Numbered from the stretch's first letter, positions 25,558-33,790 are shown. The stretch: 52,215 nucleotides of DNA from Bryobacterales bacterium (GCA_028819215.1 JAPPMG010000062.1:15555-67769), one strand, 5' to 3'. The notes: generated by a model not told the origin, from the letters alone. Numbers and translations: made by a program.

Positions 25558-25875
25558 CTACTGCTGGCGGCTCAGACGCGATCTGACCCGCCTGACCAGC
25601 TTCAGGATCTCCTCGGCCTTGCGCACGCTGCCCAGATCGACAGTGTGGAACTCGTTCTTCTCGATTTCGTCCTGGAGCTCGGTCGCCAGCTCCACGACCC
25701 GGGCCATGTCCTCTCTGGATTTGTCGGCATCGTTCTTTAGCGTGATCAGCGTGCGCGAGCGGCCGTCCGGCAAGGTCTCGCGGATCTGGCCGGGATCCCG
25801 GCCGAAACCACCATCCCTGCGTTGTGCGGCAGCGGGCGCGATCAGCGCTAGCAACGCGATCCAACGGCGTGTCAT
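25558..25875 (-). CDS. Small exported helical protein of unknown function
   Basis: A 105-residue protein with a short signal peptide (MTRRWIALLALIAPAAAQ). The mature part begins with an Arg/Gly/Asp-rich patch and continues with the strand LPDGRSRTLITL and two amphipathic, charged helices (MARVVELATELQDEIEK, SVRKAEEILKLVRRVRSRL), probably a small periplasmic coiled coil. The ATG at 25875 is preferred over an in-frame GTG two codons upstream. It converges on the DUF1501 gene. No family is recognised. Confidence 0.6.
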   Translation of the reverse strand: MTRRWIALLALIAPAAAQRRDGGFGRDPGQIRETLPDGRSRTLITLKNDADKSREDMARVVELATELQDEIEKNEFHTVDLGSVRKAEEILKLVRRVRSRLSRQQ

Positions 25876-25938
25876 GAACACGCTTCATGATACTCTCAAG
25901 GAAGAGCGAGCTCATGCTTCAGCAGGCCAATTGCGTTG

Positions 25939-25947
25939 TGCTAGACT
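25939..25947 (+). promoter_or_regulatory. Possible extended -10 for the ferredoxin gene
   Basis: TGCTAGACT fits an extended -10 (TGn plus TAGACT) ~85 bases before the ferredoxin ATG. No matching -35 is seen. Weak evidence. Confidence 0.3.
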
Positions 25948-26035
25948 CGTTCGTTGCAGCCGAAGCGGCCGATTTCGGGCGGCAACGGCTGTCAAGTCAG
26001 CAGGTGTTGGAGTCTGTAGGGGAGAGGGGTAAACA

Positions 26036-26293
26036 ATGGCCTATATCATCGCGGAACCGTGCATCGGTACCAAGGACACTGCGTGCGTAGACGCTTGTCC
26101 TGTCGACTGCATCCACCCCAAGGCGGATGAAGACGATTTCGAGACGGAAGAGATGCTTTACATCGATCCCGAGGAGTGCATCGACTGTGGTGCGTGCGTA
26201 CCGGTCTGCCCTGTTTCGGCGATCTTTGCGGAAGAGGATCTTCCCGACGAGTGGATCGATTTCACCGAGCGCAACGCCGCCTACTACGAGTAG
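26036..26293 (+). CDS. fdxA: 7Fe-type ferredoxin
   Basis: An 85-residue low-potential ferredoxin carrying electrons in the cytoplasm. Cysteines are arranged as in [3Fe-4S][4Fe-4S] ferredoxins: EPCIGTKDTACVDACPVDCI for the first set and CIDCGACVPVCPVSAI for the second. The C-terminal acidic tail EEDLPDEWIDFTERNA is typical of the FdxA group. A strong purine tract (GGGGAGAGGGG) lies 6-17 bases before the ATG. It stands alone, with convergent cytochrome downstream. Confidence 0.95.
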   Translation: MAYIIAEPCIGTKDTACVDACPVDCIHPKADEDDFETEEMLYIDPEECIDCGACVPVCPVSAIFAEEDLPDEWIDFTERNAAYYE

Positions 26294-26382
26294 ACGGCTC
26301 TCCCGGACCTGCTTGGCGCCGGTGCCGGGCATTTGAGGCGGGCGATCGGACACACGACCGCAGTCACGGTCGCCGCGCCGTA

Positions 26383-26808
26383 TTATTTTTCCTTCTTTTT
26401 GTGGACGTCGTGGCACGTCTTGCAGCCAGCTGACATTGCCTTCAGGCCCTTGTTGTAGCCATCGGCGTCCATGCGATACGCCCCCATCATGGCGCCTTGC
26501 GCAGCCTCGATGACCTGCTTGGCGCCATTGCTCCATGCGTCATCCTTGATGCGCCCGTCCATCAGTACCAGCTGACTGGCCTCTGTCACGATGCTGATGG
26601 CGCCGTAGGCCTTCTGCCACTGCTCCTTGTCGGCCGGTCCGCCGGCTTCGCGGTACTCCTTGATCCTGTCCATGGCGGGCTTGACCATGTACTCCATCAA
26701 TTCGTGGACAGCGGCGATCTTCTTGTACTCGTGCGCTTCATCGCTGTTGGCGTAGACGGTGCCAGCAATCGCGCAGGCAACAAAGGCGGCAATCCAAATC
26801 TTCTTCAT
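26383..26808 (-). CDS. Cytochrome c'-like exported haem protein
   Basis: A 141-residue exported protein. It has a signal peptide (KKIWIAAFVACAIAGTVYA), then about four helices with the haem motif CKTCH close to the C-terminus, followed by a lysine-rich tail (HKKKEK). The late position of CxxCH in a helical bundle is the layout of cytochrome c' (PF01322-type) proteins, which bind gases or serve in electron transfer. The ATG at 26808 has GGGAGA eight bases upstream; the open frame extends upstream without coding character. It converges with the ferredoxin gene. Confidence 0.85.
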   Translation of the reverse strand: MKKIWIAAFVACAIAGTVYANSDEAHEYKKIAAVHELMEYMVKPAMDRIKEYREAGGPADKEQWQKAYGAISIVTEASQLVLMDGRIKDDAWSNGAKQVIEAAQGAMMGAYRMDADGYNKGLKAMSAGCKTCHDVHKKKEK

Positions 26809-26871
26809 TCGTCGTCTCCCGTGGTCGAGTGATTGCAGCAGCCAGGCTCTCGGCCCGTCCGCCTTCGTAGG

Positions 26872-26877
26872 ATTATA
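26872..26877 (-). promoter_or_regulatory. -10 box TATAAT upstream of the cytochrome c'-like gene
   Basis: A perfect TATAAT on the minus strand ends 63 bases before the cytochrome ATG, implying a leader of about 55 bases that carries a clear Shine-Dalgarno sequence. No good -35. Confidence 0.4.
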
Positions 26878-26994
26878 TCGAAAGAGGCAATGGACGCTCC
26901 CGCAGCAAGCTGGCGGGCCTGCGCGGTCGGTACGCACATCTCAACGGCTGCCGCGGTGCGAAACGCATCGACGCTTCCCACCGACGAACCTGGT

Positions 26995-28611
26995 TCACTG
27001 CCACGAGCGTTGACGCGCCGCTAGGAACTCGTCCCCCTGCTTCCAGGTCGGAAGGTCCGGCTGATCGGCGACGATCCTGCCCAGTTCGAAGCCGAAGCGC
27101 GCCAACTCCGCAATTCCCGCGAAGTCCCAGTCCTCTCGAAACTCGTCCGAAGGCTGGTGATAGTGGCTCTCGCGATACTGAGCGACCTTCTCTTCGCCCC
27201 ACCCGCTGGGCCGGCCCGGGTACTTGGAACCGCTCTTGATCGAGAACGCGGGTACGCCGTGCTTGGCCAAGCTGAACTGGTCCGAGCGGTAGTAGTAGCC
27301 CTGTTCGGGATGCGCGTCGGGAGTCAGGGCGAGTCCAAACTCAGCCGCAAGGGCCTCTACCGTGGTGCTGAGGCTCGTGCGCTCATACCCGGGCAGCGAG
27401 AGATCGCTAGTCTTGCCGAAAGGGTAGAGGCCATCGTAGTTGAGGTTGACGGCGGTCTTGCCCATCCCCACCACAGGGTTGGCGGCATAGTAGGCCGATC
27501 CCAGCAATCCACTCTCCTCCGCGCCGACGAATGCGAGCAACACCCGGCGAGGCGGCGCGGACTCCAGATCCCCGAACGCCCGGGCGATGCTGAGCAACAC
27601 CGCACAGCCGGTCGCGTTGTCCACAGCCCCGTTATAGATGCGGTCCTCCCCTTCCCCGTGCATGCCGATATGGTCCCAGTGAGCCGTATAGAGCACGGCC
27701 TCGTCTGCCAGAGCCGGATCGCCACCCGGGAAGCTCGCCACAACGTTGCGGGTCTGAATCGGCACGATAGAGCTGCGCAGATCGACCTGGGCCCGTACTC
27801 CCAGCTCGACGGGGGTGAAGTCCTGTTGGTTGGCGGCATCGAGCAATCCGTCCAGCGTCATGTCCCGGGCGACCGGGGACGAGCGGAACAGACTCTCGGC
27901 CGCTTCCGACGAGATCCAGCCAGCCAGCGCCAGCTTGGCTTCGCCCGGCTTGGCTTCGACGTAGGGCTGGCCGCCACTCCACGAATTTCGCACGACGTCC
28001 CAGGGGTACCCCGCGGTCTCGTCGGTGTGGACGATGAGCACACCCGCGGCCCCGCGCCGGGCGGCCTCCTCGAACTTGAACGTCCAACGCCCGTAGTACG
28101 TGAGCGCCTTGCCGCCGAAGAAGGCCTCGTCCTCTGACGGCGGCTCGTTCGTAAAGAGCACTAGGAGCTTGCCGCCGACGTCGACTCCCTTGAAGTCGTC
28201 CCATTCGAACTCCGGCGCTACGATGCCATGCCCGACGAACACTACCTCGGCGTCAAACACTTCTCTCCCGGTCTGCCGCTCGTTGTTGCCGACATAGTCG
28301 GTCAACGGCTCTAATTCACGCCCGGCCAAGCGCACGCTGGAACTGCCCTGGGTCTTGATCTCGACCAGCGGCACGGTCTGGAAGTAGGTGCCGCCCTCGC
28401 CGGCGGGTTCCGCGCCCGCCAGCTCCAGCTGGGTGGCCAGGTATTCGATGGTCAACTCCTCGCCGCGCCCACCCACTCCGCGCCCCTCCAACAGGTCGTT
28501 GGAGAGGAACCGCACATGCGGCGCGATTTCATCGGGCGTAATCGAGCTTGCGTCAGGCCCCTCGCCGACACATCCGATGCCGAGCAAGGCGAGAGCCACT
28601 AGCCAGCGCAT
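26995..28611 (-). CDS. M28-family metallopeptidase lipoprotein with PA domain
   Basis: A 538-residue peptidase/aminopeptidase of the M28 family. The N-terminus is a lipoprotein signal (LALLGIGC), so the protein is probably membrane-tethered in the envelope. A PA (protease-associated) domain lies at ~125-260 (EVVFVGHGIVAPEFEWDDFKG to GAAGVLIVHTDE). The peptidase domain has the two-zinc ligand pattern: AHWDHIGM (His), YNGAVDNATG (Asp), FVGAEESGLLGS (Glu-Glu), YRSDQFSLAKHG and ESHYHQPSDEF (His). It is probably broad in specificity, feeding on peptides. It stands apart from its neighbours: 48 bp to the glcD stop, divergent from nothing obvious. Confidence 0.93.
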   Translation of the reverse strand: MRWLVALALLGIGCVGEGPDASSITPDEIAPHVRFLSNDLLEGRGVGGRGEELTIEYLATQLELAGAEPAGEGGTYFQTVPLVEIKTQGSSSVRLAGRELEPLTDYVGNNERQTGREVFDAEVVFVGHGIVAPEFEWDDFKGVDVGGKLLVLFTNEPPSEDEAFFGGKALTYYGRWTFKFEEAARRGAAGVLIVHTDETAGYPWDVVRNSWSGGQPYVEAKPGEAKLALAGWISSEAAESLFRSSPVARDMTLDGLLDAANQQDFTPVELGVRAQVDLRSSIVPIQTRNVVASFPGGDPALADEAVLYTAHWDHIGMHGEGEDRIYNGAVDNATGCAVLLSIARAFGDLESAPPRRVLLAFVGAEESGLLGSAYYAANPVVGMGKTAVNLNYDGLYPFGKTSDLSLPGYERTSLSTTVEALAAEFGLALTPDAHPEQGYYYRSDQFSLAKHGVPAFSIKSGSKYPGRPSGWGEEKVAQYRESHYHQPSDEFREDWDFAGIAELARFGFELGRIVADQPDLPTWKQGDEFLAARQRSWQ

Positions 28612-28659
28612 GACAGGCAGATGCTAGCAGAAGCGAGAATGCGACGCAGCACGGAAGCG

Positions 28660-30093
28660 CTACCAGACGACCGCTTTGTGAGGGGCGGCGGGCGGGCGGA
28701 TCTCCAAGCAGCCCTTGCCCGTTGGTAGGATCTTGCCTGGGTTCAGTCGGCCGTCCGGATTGAAGATGCGCATCAGCCGCTCCATCTGGTCCAAGCTGTC
28801 CTCGGCGAACAGGAGCGGCATCAGTTCGTTCTTCTCCATGCCTACGCCGTGCTCCCCCGTGATCGCCCCGCCCACTTCGATGCAGTACTTGAGGATCTCC
28901 TCTCCTGCCGCCCGGGTGCGCTTGGTCTCGTCTTCGCTGCGGGGGTCGAACAGGATGATGGGATGCATGTTGCCATCCCCGGCGTGGAAGATGTTGCTGA
29001 TCGTCAGGCCGTACTTCTCTGAAACTCGGTGGATGTGCCGCAGCGTGTCGGCGATACGCGTGCGGGGAACGACTCCGTCCTGCACGTAGTAAGTCGGGCT
29101 CACTCTCCCGACCGCTCCGAACGCGTTCTTACGACCCTTCCAGAGCAGGGCCCGCTCTTCAGGACTCTTCGCCACTCGCACCTCTCGCGCACCGGTCTCC
29201 AAACACACCGAGTTGACTAGCTCCAGCTGCTCGGCCACGCCCTCACGCACCCCCTCGAGTTCGATCAGCAGCACCGCTTCGGCGTCCAGCGGAAACCCGG
29301 CATGAGTCGCTTCCTCAACCATGCGGAGCATGACACCGTCCATCATTTCCACCGCCGCAGGTGTGACGGCTCGAGCCGTGAGCTCCGCCACCGTAGAGGC
29401 AGCGTCGTCGGCTCGGTCGTATATCGCCAGCAGCGTCTCCACCGCCTCGCTGGCTCGCATCAGCCTGACGATGACCTTGGTCACCAAGGCCATCGTTCCC
29501 TCGGAACCGGTCAGCAACCCTGTGATGTCATAGCCCGGCAGGTCCTGCTCCTTTCCGCCGACTTGCACCACAGTGCCGTCAGGCAGAACAGCTTCAATGC
29601 CCAATACGTGATTGGTGGTCACGCCGTAGATCAACGTGTGAGGACCGCCGGCATTCTCGGCGACATTGCCGCCGATGGTGCAGGCCTTCTGCGAGGAGGG
29701 ATCGGGCGCGTAGTAGTACCCGTGGCCTTGAACAGCGCGCGTGATGTCCAAGTTCACGACACCGGGCTGGACCACGGCGCACTCGTTCTCGAGATCGATC
29801 TCGAGAATCTTATTCATGCGCGCGAAGCCGATCATGACCCCGCCCCGGGTCGGGATCACGCCCCCGCTCAGTCCGGTGCCGGCTCCCCGCCCCACGATGG
29901 GAAGGTCGTATTCGGCCGCGATGCGCACGATCTCGACGACATCTTCGGTACGCCGAGGAAAGACCACGCATTCCGGGCGGCCCTTGTCGATGCTGCCGTC
30001 GTACTCGTACAGGAGCAGGTCTTGGTCCCGGTGCAAGACAGCGCGCTCGCCAACGGCTGTCTCCAAGGCGCGCAGGGCTGATTGCGGCAGCAC
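28660..30093 (-). CDS. glcD: FAD-linked oxidase, GlcD type (glycolate/D-lactate oxidase subunit)
   Basis: A 477-residue FAD-binding oxidoreductase that oxidises 2-hydroxy acids such as glycolate or D-lactate. The FAD-binding PCMH domain (~37-215) includes PIVGRGAGTGLSGG, PDPSSQKACTIGGNVAENAGG and GYDITGLLTGSEGT. The C-terminal FAD-oxidase domain shows IFHAGDGNMHPIILFD and GAITGEHGVGMEK. No GlcE or GlcF subunit gene is adjacent; instead an unknown helical protein gene ends 21 bp upstream on the same strand. The start is GTG at 30093. In several bacteria a lone GlcD works as a D-lactate or 2-hydroxyglutarate dehydrogenase, so the substrate is open. Confidence 0.9.
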   Translation of the reverse strand: MLPQSALRALETAVGERAVLHRDQDLLLYEYDGSIDKGRPECVVFPRRTEDVVEIVRIAAEYDLPIVGRGAGTGLSGGVIPTRGGVMIGFARMNKILEIDLENECAVVQPGVVNLDITRAVQGHGYYYAPDPSSQKACTIGGNVAENAGGPHTLIYGVTTNHVLGIEAVLPDGTVVQVGGKEQDLPGYDITGLLTGSEGTMALVTKVIVRLMRASEAVETLLAIYDRADDAASTVAELTARAVTPAAVEMMDGVMLRMVEEATHAGFPLDAEAVLLIELEGVREGVAEQLELVNSVCLETGAREVRVAKSPEERALLWKGRKNAFGAVGRVSPTYYVQDGVVPRTRIADTLRHIHRVSEKYGLTISNIFHAGDGNMHPIILFDPRSEDETKRTRAAGEEILKYCIEVGGAITGEHGVGMEKNELMPLLFAEDSLDQMERLMRIFNPDGRLNPGKILPTGKGCLEIRPPAAPHKAVVW

Positions 30094-30114
30094 GATCCTA
30101 TGGTAGTCGAAGAC

Positions 30115-31269
30115 TCAGGCGGCCGCCGGCGTCTCCGCCTGCATGGTCGCCGCGGCGAAGCTCAGCAGGTCGCGGCGCTTGCGCGCCACCTCGGCCAGCC
30201 GCTCGTAGTCCTGCGCCATCTGGCAAAGCTGCAGGGCGTTGGGGCAGGTCAGGAATTGCGGATCGGCCTCGGAAAGGTGTTCCACAGCCACGTCGGCGGC
30301 GTCTCCGGGGCGATCCAAGCGCACCAGCAGGTTGACCAGCACTTGCGCCGGCGTCGTGCCGGCGACACTGGGGTCGCAAGTCTCGATCTTGCGCCGGAAG
30401 TGCTCCAAGCCAGCCTCGACGTTGCGTCGCAAGACCGTACTGATGTAAACGCCATAATCTTCGAAGACGTTCTCGAACGGCGGATTGCCCGGGAACTGGT
30501 ACATCTCGCCGAGCTGGCTTCCGTAACGCGCCATCCCCAGCAGCAGTTCCAGCGTGCGCTCGCGGTCAATGGCAGGCGCCATCTGCACGAGCGAGGAGAC
30601 GTGCGAGGTATCCAAATAGTACGCGTTGCCCTCAAACAGCCAGCTGCGGTCCTCGACGATGGCTCCGAGGTCTTCGCCCTCGGGGGCCTGGCCCTCTTTC
30701 TGCTCCACGGCATACTTGATGTTCGCCAGCAGTTCGGAGTGCACGTTCTCGGCCAGCAGTTCCGCGCAGTCCGCCCTGCCCTCCTCGACGGGATACTGCG
30801 AGAAGTTGGTGATGGCGCGGCAAGTGCCGTAATGCTTGAGGATCAGCTCGAATCCCTTCTTCGGATTGACCTGCTCGTGATAGGCAACCTCGATGATGCC
30901 GTCCAAGGCCTCGCCAGTCACGGCATCGCCACATTCCTCGATGGCTTGGCGAACGAGATCCCTCTCCCCAATGGCGCGAAAGTACGGCCAAGCCCGCCCG
31001 ACCTCGCCATCGTTGAGGAAAAGCGTGCCCACCTCGCGGGCGGCCTCGACCGTGGCGCCCTCGTAGGCGGCCTGACAGTCCACACCCAGATCGTTCCAAG
31101 GCTCGGTCTGGATCAGCGGCATGCCCAGCGCGTGCCGCTTCTGCATCAAGCGCGCTTCGAAGATCATCGGGTACGACCGCTCCTTCCGGAAGCGGTCGAT
31201 CGCTAGCTCAAACCCGGCCTCGACATCTCCGGCTGAGAGGGCGTCCCGGACTTGGTCGAACACATCCAT
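30115..31269 (-). CDS. Unknown helical-repeat protein upstream of glcD
   Basis: A 384-residue soluble protein with no signal peptide. Nearly the whole length is predicted helical, with repeated helix pairs (e.g. ALSAGDVEAGFELAIDRFRKE, EVGRAWPYFRAIGERDLVRQAIEE, QVLVNLLVRLDRPGDAADVAVEHL), resembling a TPR/alpha-solenoid. It contains scattered Cys and His (CRAITNFSQYP, DTSHVSSLVQ) without a known metal motif. It precedes glcD by 21 bp, so co-transcription is very likely. No family is recognised; it could be an assembly or scaffold factor for the oxidase, or an unrelated enzyme. Confidence 0.75.
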   Translation of the reverse strand: MDVFDQVRDALSAGDVEAGFELAIDRFRKERSYPMIFEARLMQKRHALGMPLIQTEPWNDLGVDCQAAYEGATVEAAREVGTLFLNDGEVGRAWPYFRAIGERDLVRQAIEECGDAVTGEALDGIIEVAYHEQVNPKKGFELILKHYGTCRAITNFSQYPVEEGRADCAELLAENVHSELLANIKYAVEQKEGQAPEGEDLGAIVEDRSWLFEGNAYYLDTSHVSSLVQMAPAIDRERTLELLLGMARYGSQLGEMYQFPGNPPFENVFEDYGVYISTVLRRNVEAGLEHFRRKIETCDPSVAGTTPAQVLVNLLVRLDRPGDAADVAVEHLSEADPQFLTCPNALQLCQMAQDYERLAEVARKRRDLLSFAAATMQAETPAAA

Positions 31270-31373
31270 CGCACACTACCCTCCGCCATTATGCGGCAAC
31301 CGCGGGCCTGGCGGCAGCATTCCGCCTGCTTGCCAGCTTGAGGCCACCACAAGCCCGGCGTGCGGCACGGCGC

Positions 31374-31820
31374 CTAGTACAAGGAGCGCTTGCGCGACGG
31401 CGTCTTGTAGCGCACCCAACTGGCACAAAGCAGCAGGAACGAGCCCAGCAGCATCCAGCCGTGAGCTTTGAAGCTCTCTATGCCATCAAAGCGATAGTCG
31501 CCACGGAAAACCGCAGCAGTCAATCCGGAGAACAGGGCCGCGGCCCAGACCAGCAAGGGAATGCGTTTGAGCCTGCCGTCGGAAATGGCAAGCGCCGAAG
31601 CGACGACGGCAAACAAGCCGAGCAACAGCAGCGCAACGGCCGCGGCCTCCGGCGAAACTGGCACCAGAGGAAAGAACATCTCGCCGCCAACGATCAGGCC
31701 TAAGCCGCCGAGGGCGCACAAGTAGAGCCCCAAGAACAGGTTAGCGATAACGGCGATCCCACCGAAGGCGCCGCGGATGAAGCTCGGCCGACCGGACTTG
31801 ATCTTAAACTGGCGTGCCAA
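31374..31820 (-). CDS. Small four-helix membrane protein, unknown
   Basis: A 148-residue protein with four membrane helices (residues ~20-45, 58-80, 88-105 and 120-140), a basic N-terminus (RQFKIKSGRPSF) and a basic C-terminal tail (RYKTPSRKRSLY). No family recognised. The start appears to be TTG at 31820, six bases after a TAGTAT -10 preceded by TGA, suggesting a leaderless message that starts with TTG. It lies alone between the helical protein gene and nagA. Confidence 0.65.
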   Translation of the reverse strand: MARQFKIKSGRPSFIRGAFGGIAVIANLFLGLYLCALGGLGLIVGGEMFFPLVPVSPEAAAVALLLLGLFAVVASALAISDGRLKRIPLLVWAAALFSGLTAAVFRGDYRFDGIESFKAHGWMLLGSFLLLCASWVRYKTPSRKRSLY

Positions 31821-31826
31821 TGATTC

Positions 31827-31832
31827 ATACTA
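31827..31832 (-). promoter_or_regulatory. -10 box TAGTAT for the small membrane protein
   Basis: On the minus strand TAGTAT, preceded by TGA (extended -10-like), is followed by 6 bases and the TTG start at 31820. The spacing is the same as at tmk. Confidence 0.4.
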
Positions 31833-31915
31833 TCACTCCCCGAATCAAGCAGATGCGTACACGGCGAGCGGCTGCCGGCCTCACTCCGGCCGACCGCCCG
31901 ATTGCATTGGCGGGC

Positions 31916-31921
31916 CATAAT
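31916..31921 (+). promoter_or_regulatory. -10 box CATAAT before nagA
   Basis: CATAAT is followed by 8 bases and the nagA ATG at 31930, with no Shine-Dalgarno sequence between, so the nagA mRNA is probably leaderless. No good -35. Confidence 0.4.
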
Positions 31922-31929
31922 GAAACTCC

Positions 31930-33090
31930 ATGTCGAGCAGACCCGCAGCGGGCGCGATCGCCGGAGCGGAGACCGTGCGTGGTATCCATCCCGGAACTGG
32001 CGAGACGCTAGCCATTCGCACGAGCGGCGGCAGGATTACCGCCGTCGAGGCCACCACCGACGAGGCGGGGCCCTTCATTTCCCCGGGATGGGTGGACCTG
32101 CAGGTGAACGGCTTCGCCGGCGTGGATTACAACGACCCAAACACGCCCGCCGACGATATCGCCCGCTCCATCGAAGTCCAGCGTTCGACCGGTGTGGCGC
32201 GCTTCTACCCCACTGTGATCACCGGATCCGGGGAGGACATGCGAGGTTCGCTCCGGAATCTGGCCACGGCCCGGCGCACCATTTCGAACGGCTCGGCAAT
32301 GCTCGGCTTTCACGTCGAAGGGCCGTGGATCTCACCGCATGACGGGCCTCGCGGGGCGCACCCGCAACAGCACGTGCGCCCGCCCAGCGTCGAAGAGTTC
32401 GCGCGTTTTCAAGACGCAGCGGAGGGGGGCATCCGGATCGTCACGCTCAGCCCGGAACACGACGAGGCCCCCGGCGTGATCGAGCACATGGTAGCCAACG
32501 ACGTGGTCGTCTCGATCGGACACACCAACGCCACCTCGGCACAGATCGGCGACGCGGTGAGCGCCGGGGCGACGATGAGCACTCACTTGGGCAACGGCGC
32601 GCACGCTAGAGTGCCGAGGCACGACAACTACATCGTCCATCAGATGGCCGACGACCGCCTCTACGCAGGCCTGATCATCGACGGGATCCACCTGCTGCCA
32701 GAGTTCGCGAAGATCGCACTCCGCGCCAAGGGGCCGCACCGATCGATTCTCGTTACCGATGCGGTCGCACCAGCCCATTGCGAACCGGGCATATACCAGC
32801 TCGGCGAGCAGCAAGTCGAACTGTTATCCAGTCGCCGGGTTGAACTCACCAGCAGCCGGCGACTGGCCGGATCTGCACTGAGTATGGATCGCGGCGTCGA
32901 GAACGCCATGCGCTTCGGAGGGATGACGCTCTACCAAGCGACCGGACTAGCAAGCTCGAACCCCGGAACGGCGATGGGCCTGGCGCAGCGCACGGAATAC
33001 CTCGCTCCCGGACAGGCCGCCGATTTCACGCTCTTCCGCTTGGAGGACGGCGATCTAGAGGTGATCCGCACCGTCGCCTCCGCGGACTGA
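31930..33090 (+). CDS. nagA: N-acetylglucosamine-6-phosphate deacetylase
   Basis: A 386-residue amidohydrolase-fold enzyme that removes the acetyl group from GlcNAc-6-phosphate, a step in chitin and murein recycling. Metal and catalytic residues are visible: E130 (GFHVEGPWIS), H198 (SIGHTNATS), H219 (STHLGNGAH), H254 (IIDGIHLL) and D277 (LVTDAVAP). Near the C-terminus a short repeat reads VELLSSRR-VELTSSRR, an apparent in-frame duplication. There are no nagB, nagE or nagC neighbours. It is transcribed from its own promoter toward tmk, whose promoter overlaps the nagA stop. Confidence 0.93.
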   Translation: MSSRPAAGAIAGAETVRGIHPGTGETLAIRTSGGRITAVEATTDEAGPFISPGWVDLQVNGFAGVDYNDPNTPADDIARSIEVQRSTGVARFYPTVITGSGEDMRGSLRNLATARRTISNGSAMLGFHVEGPWISPHDGPRGAHPQQHVRPPSVEEFARFQDAAEGGIRIVTLSPEHDEAPGVIEHMVANDVVVSIGHTNATSAQIGDAVSAGATMSTHLGNGAHARVPRHDNYIVHQMADDRLYAGLIIDGIHLLPEFAKIALRAKGPHRSILVTDAVAPAHCEPGIYQLGEQQVELLSSRRVELTSSRRLAGSALSMDRGVENAMRFGGMTLYQATGLASSNPGTAMGLAQRTEYLAPGQAADFTLFRLEDGDLEVIRTVASAD

Positions 33091-33115
33091 CGAGCAGGAT
33101 GGGTGGGGATATAAT
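33087..33115 (+). promoter_or_regulatory. tmk-holB promoter
   Basis: CTGACG (33087-33092, overlapping the nagA stop codon) and a perfect TATAAT (33110-33115) are 17 bases apart. Six bases later comes the TTG start of tmk, so the message is probably leaderless. Confidence 0.55.
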
Positions 33116-33121
33116 CGCAAC

Positions 33122-33790
33122 TTGCCGGGGGCCGGATTCTTCGTCAGCATCGAGGGAATCGATGGCTGCGGCAAGACAACCCAGATCGGGCTATTGGTCG
33201 AACGGCTGGCGGCGTTGGGCCTGCCGACGCAGCTCGCCCAAGAGCCCGGCGGAACAGCGATCGGACGACTGATTCGAAGCGTGCTGCTCGACGCTCGGAA
33301 CCGCGGCATTGAGCCGATGACCGAGCTGCTGCTGTTCTTCGCGTCACGCGCGCAAAACTTGGCAGAAGTCGTTCGCCCGGCCCTGGATGCCGGTCAGGTC
33401 GTGGTTTGCGACCGCTTCACGGATGCGAGCGTTGCCTATCAAGGCTACGGTCGAGGACTAGGCTCCGCCGCCGTGCAAGAGCTGAACCGAATCGCCTGCG
33501 GTGATTTGCAGCCCGACGTGACGCTCTGGCTGGACATCGAGCCGGCGGCCGCACTGGCGAGAGCGCGCAAGCGCGAGTCCGGCCGGAGTGCCGACAGAGA
33601 CCGCATGGAGTCAGAGGCGCTGGAATTCTTCCTGCGCGTGCGCGAGGGATACGCACACATGCACGCCGAGCAACCGCAGCGAATTCGGCGTATCGCAGCC
33701 GACGGCTCGGTCTCGGAGGTTTCTGAGCGAGTGATGGCCGCCGTCCTCGCAGCGCTCAAGGCGCGCGGCTTGGTGGCCCGGGGCGACTGA
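33122..33790 (+). CDS. tmk: Thymidylate kinase
   Basis: A 222-residue kinase that phosphorylates dTMP to dTDP. The P-loop is EGIDGCGKTTQ (residues 11-21), followed by QEPGGTAIGRLIR (DR/EPGG motif), VVCDRFTDASVAYQGYGRGL (the DRY/F motif) and LWLDIEP. The lid region carries the RSADRDRMES arginines. The start is TTG at 33122, six bases after TATAAT, with no Shine-Dalgarno sequence; no in-frame ATG exists before the P-loop. The stop overlaps the holB ATG (TGATG), a common tmk-holB pairing. Confidence 0.96.
   Translation: MPGAGFFVSIEGIDGCGKTTQIGLLVERLAALGLPTQLAQEPGGTAIGRLIRSVLLDARNRGIEPMTELLLFFASRAQNLAEVVRPALDAGQVVVCDRFTDASVAYQGYGRGLGSAAVQELNRIACGDLQPDVTLWLDIEPAAALARARKRESGRSADRDRMESEALEFFLRVREGYAHMHAEQPQRIRRIAADGSVSEVSERVMAAVLAALKARGLVARGD

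Noticed and set aside
26355..26400. CGACCG-6-CGGTCG hairpin followed by a T-rich tract after the ferredoxin gene
   Set aside because: The T-rich tract is the complement of the Lys codons at the end of the cytochrome gene and is 8-10 bases away from the stem, so a true terminator is doubtful.
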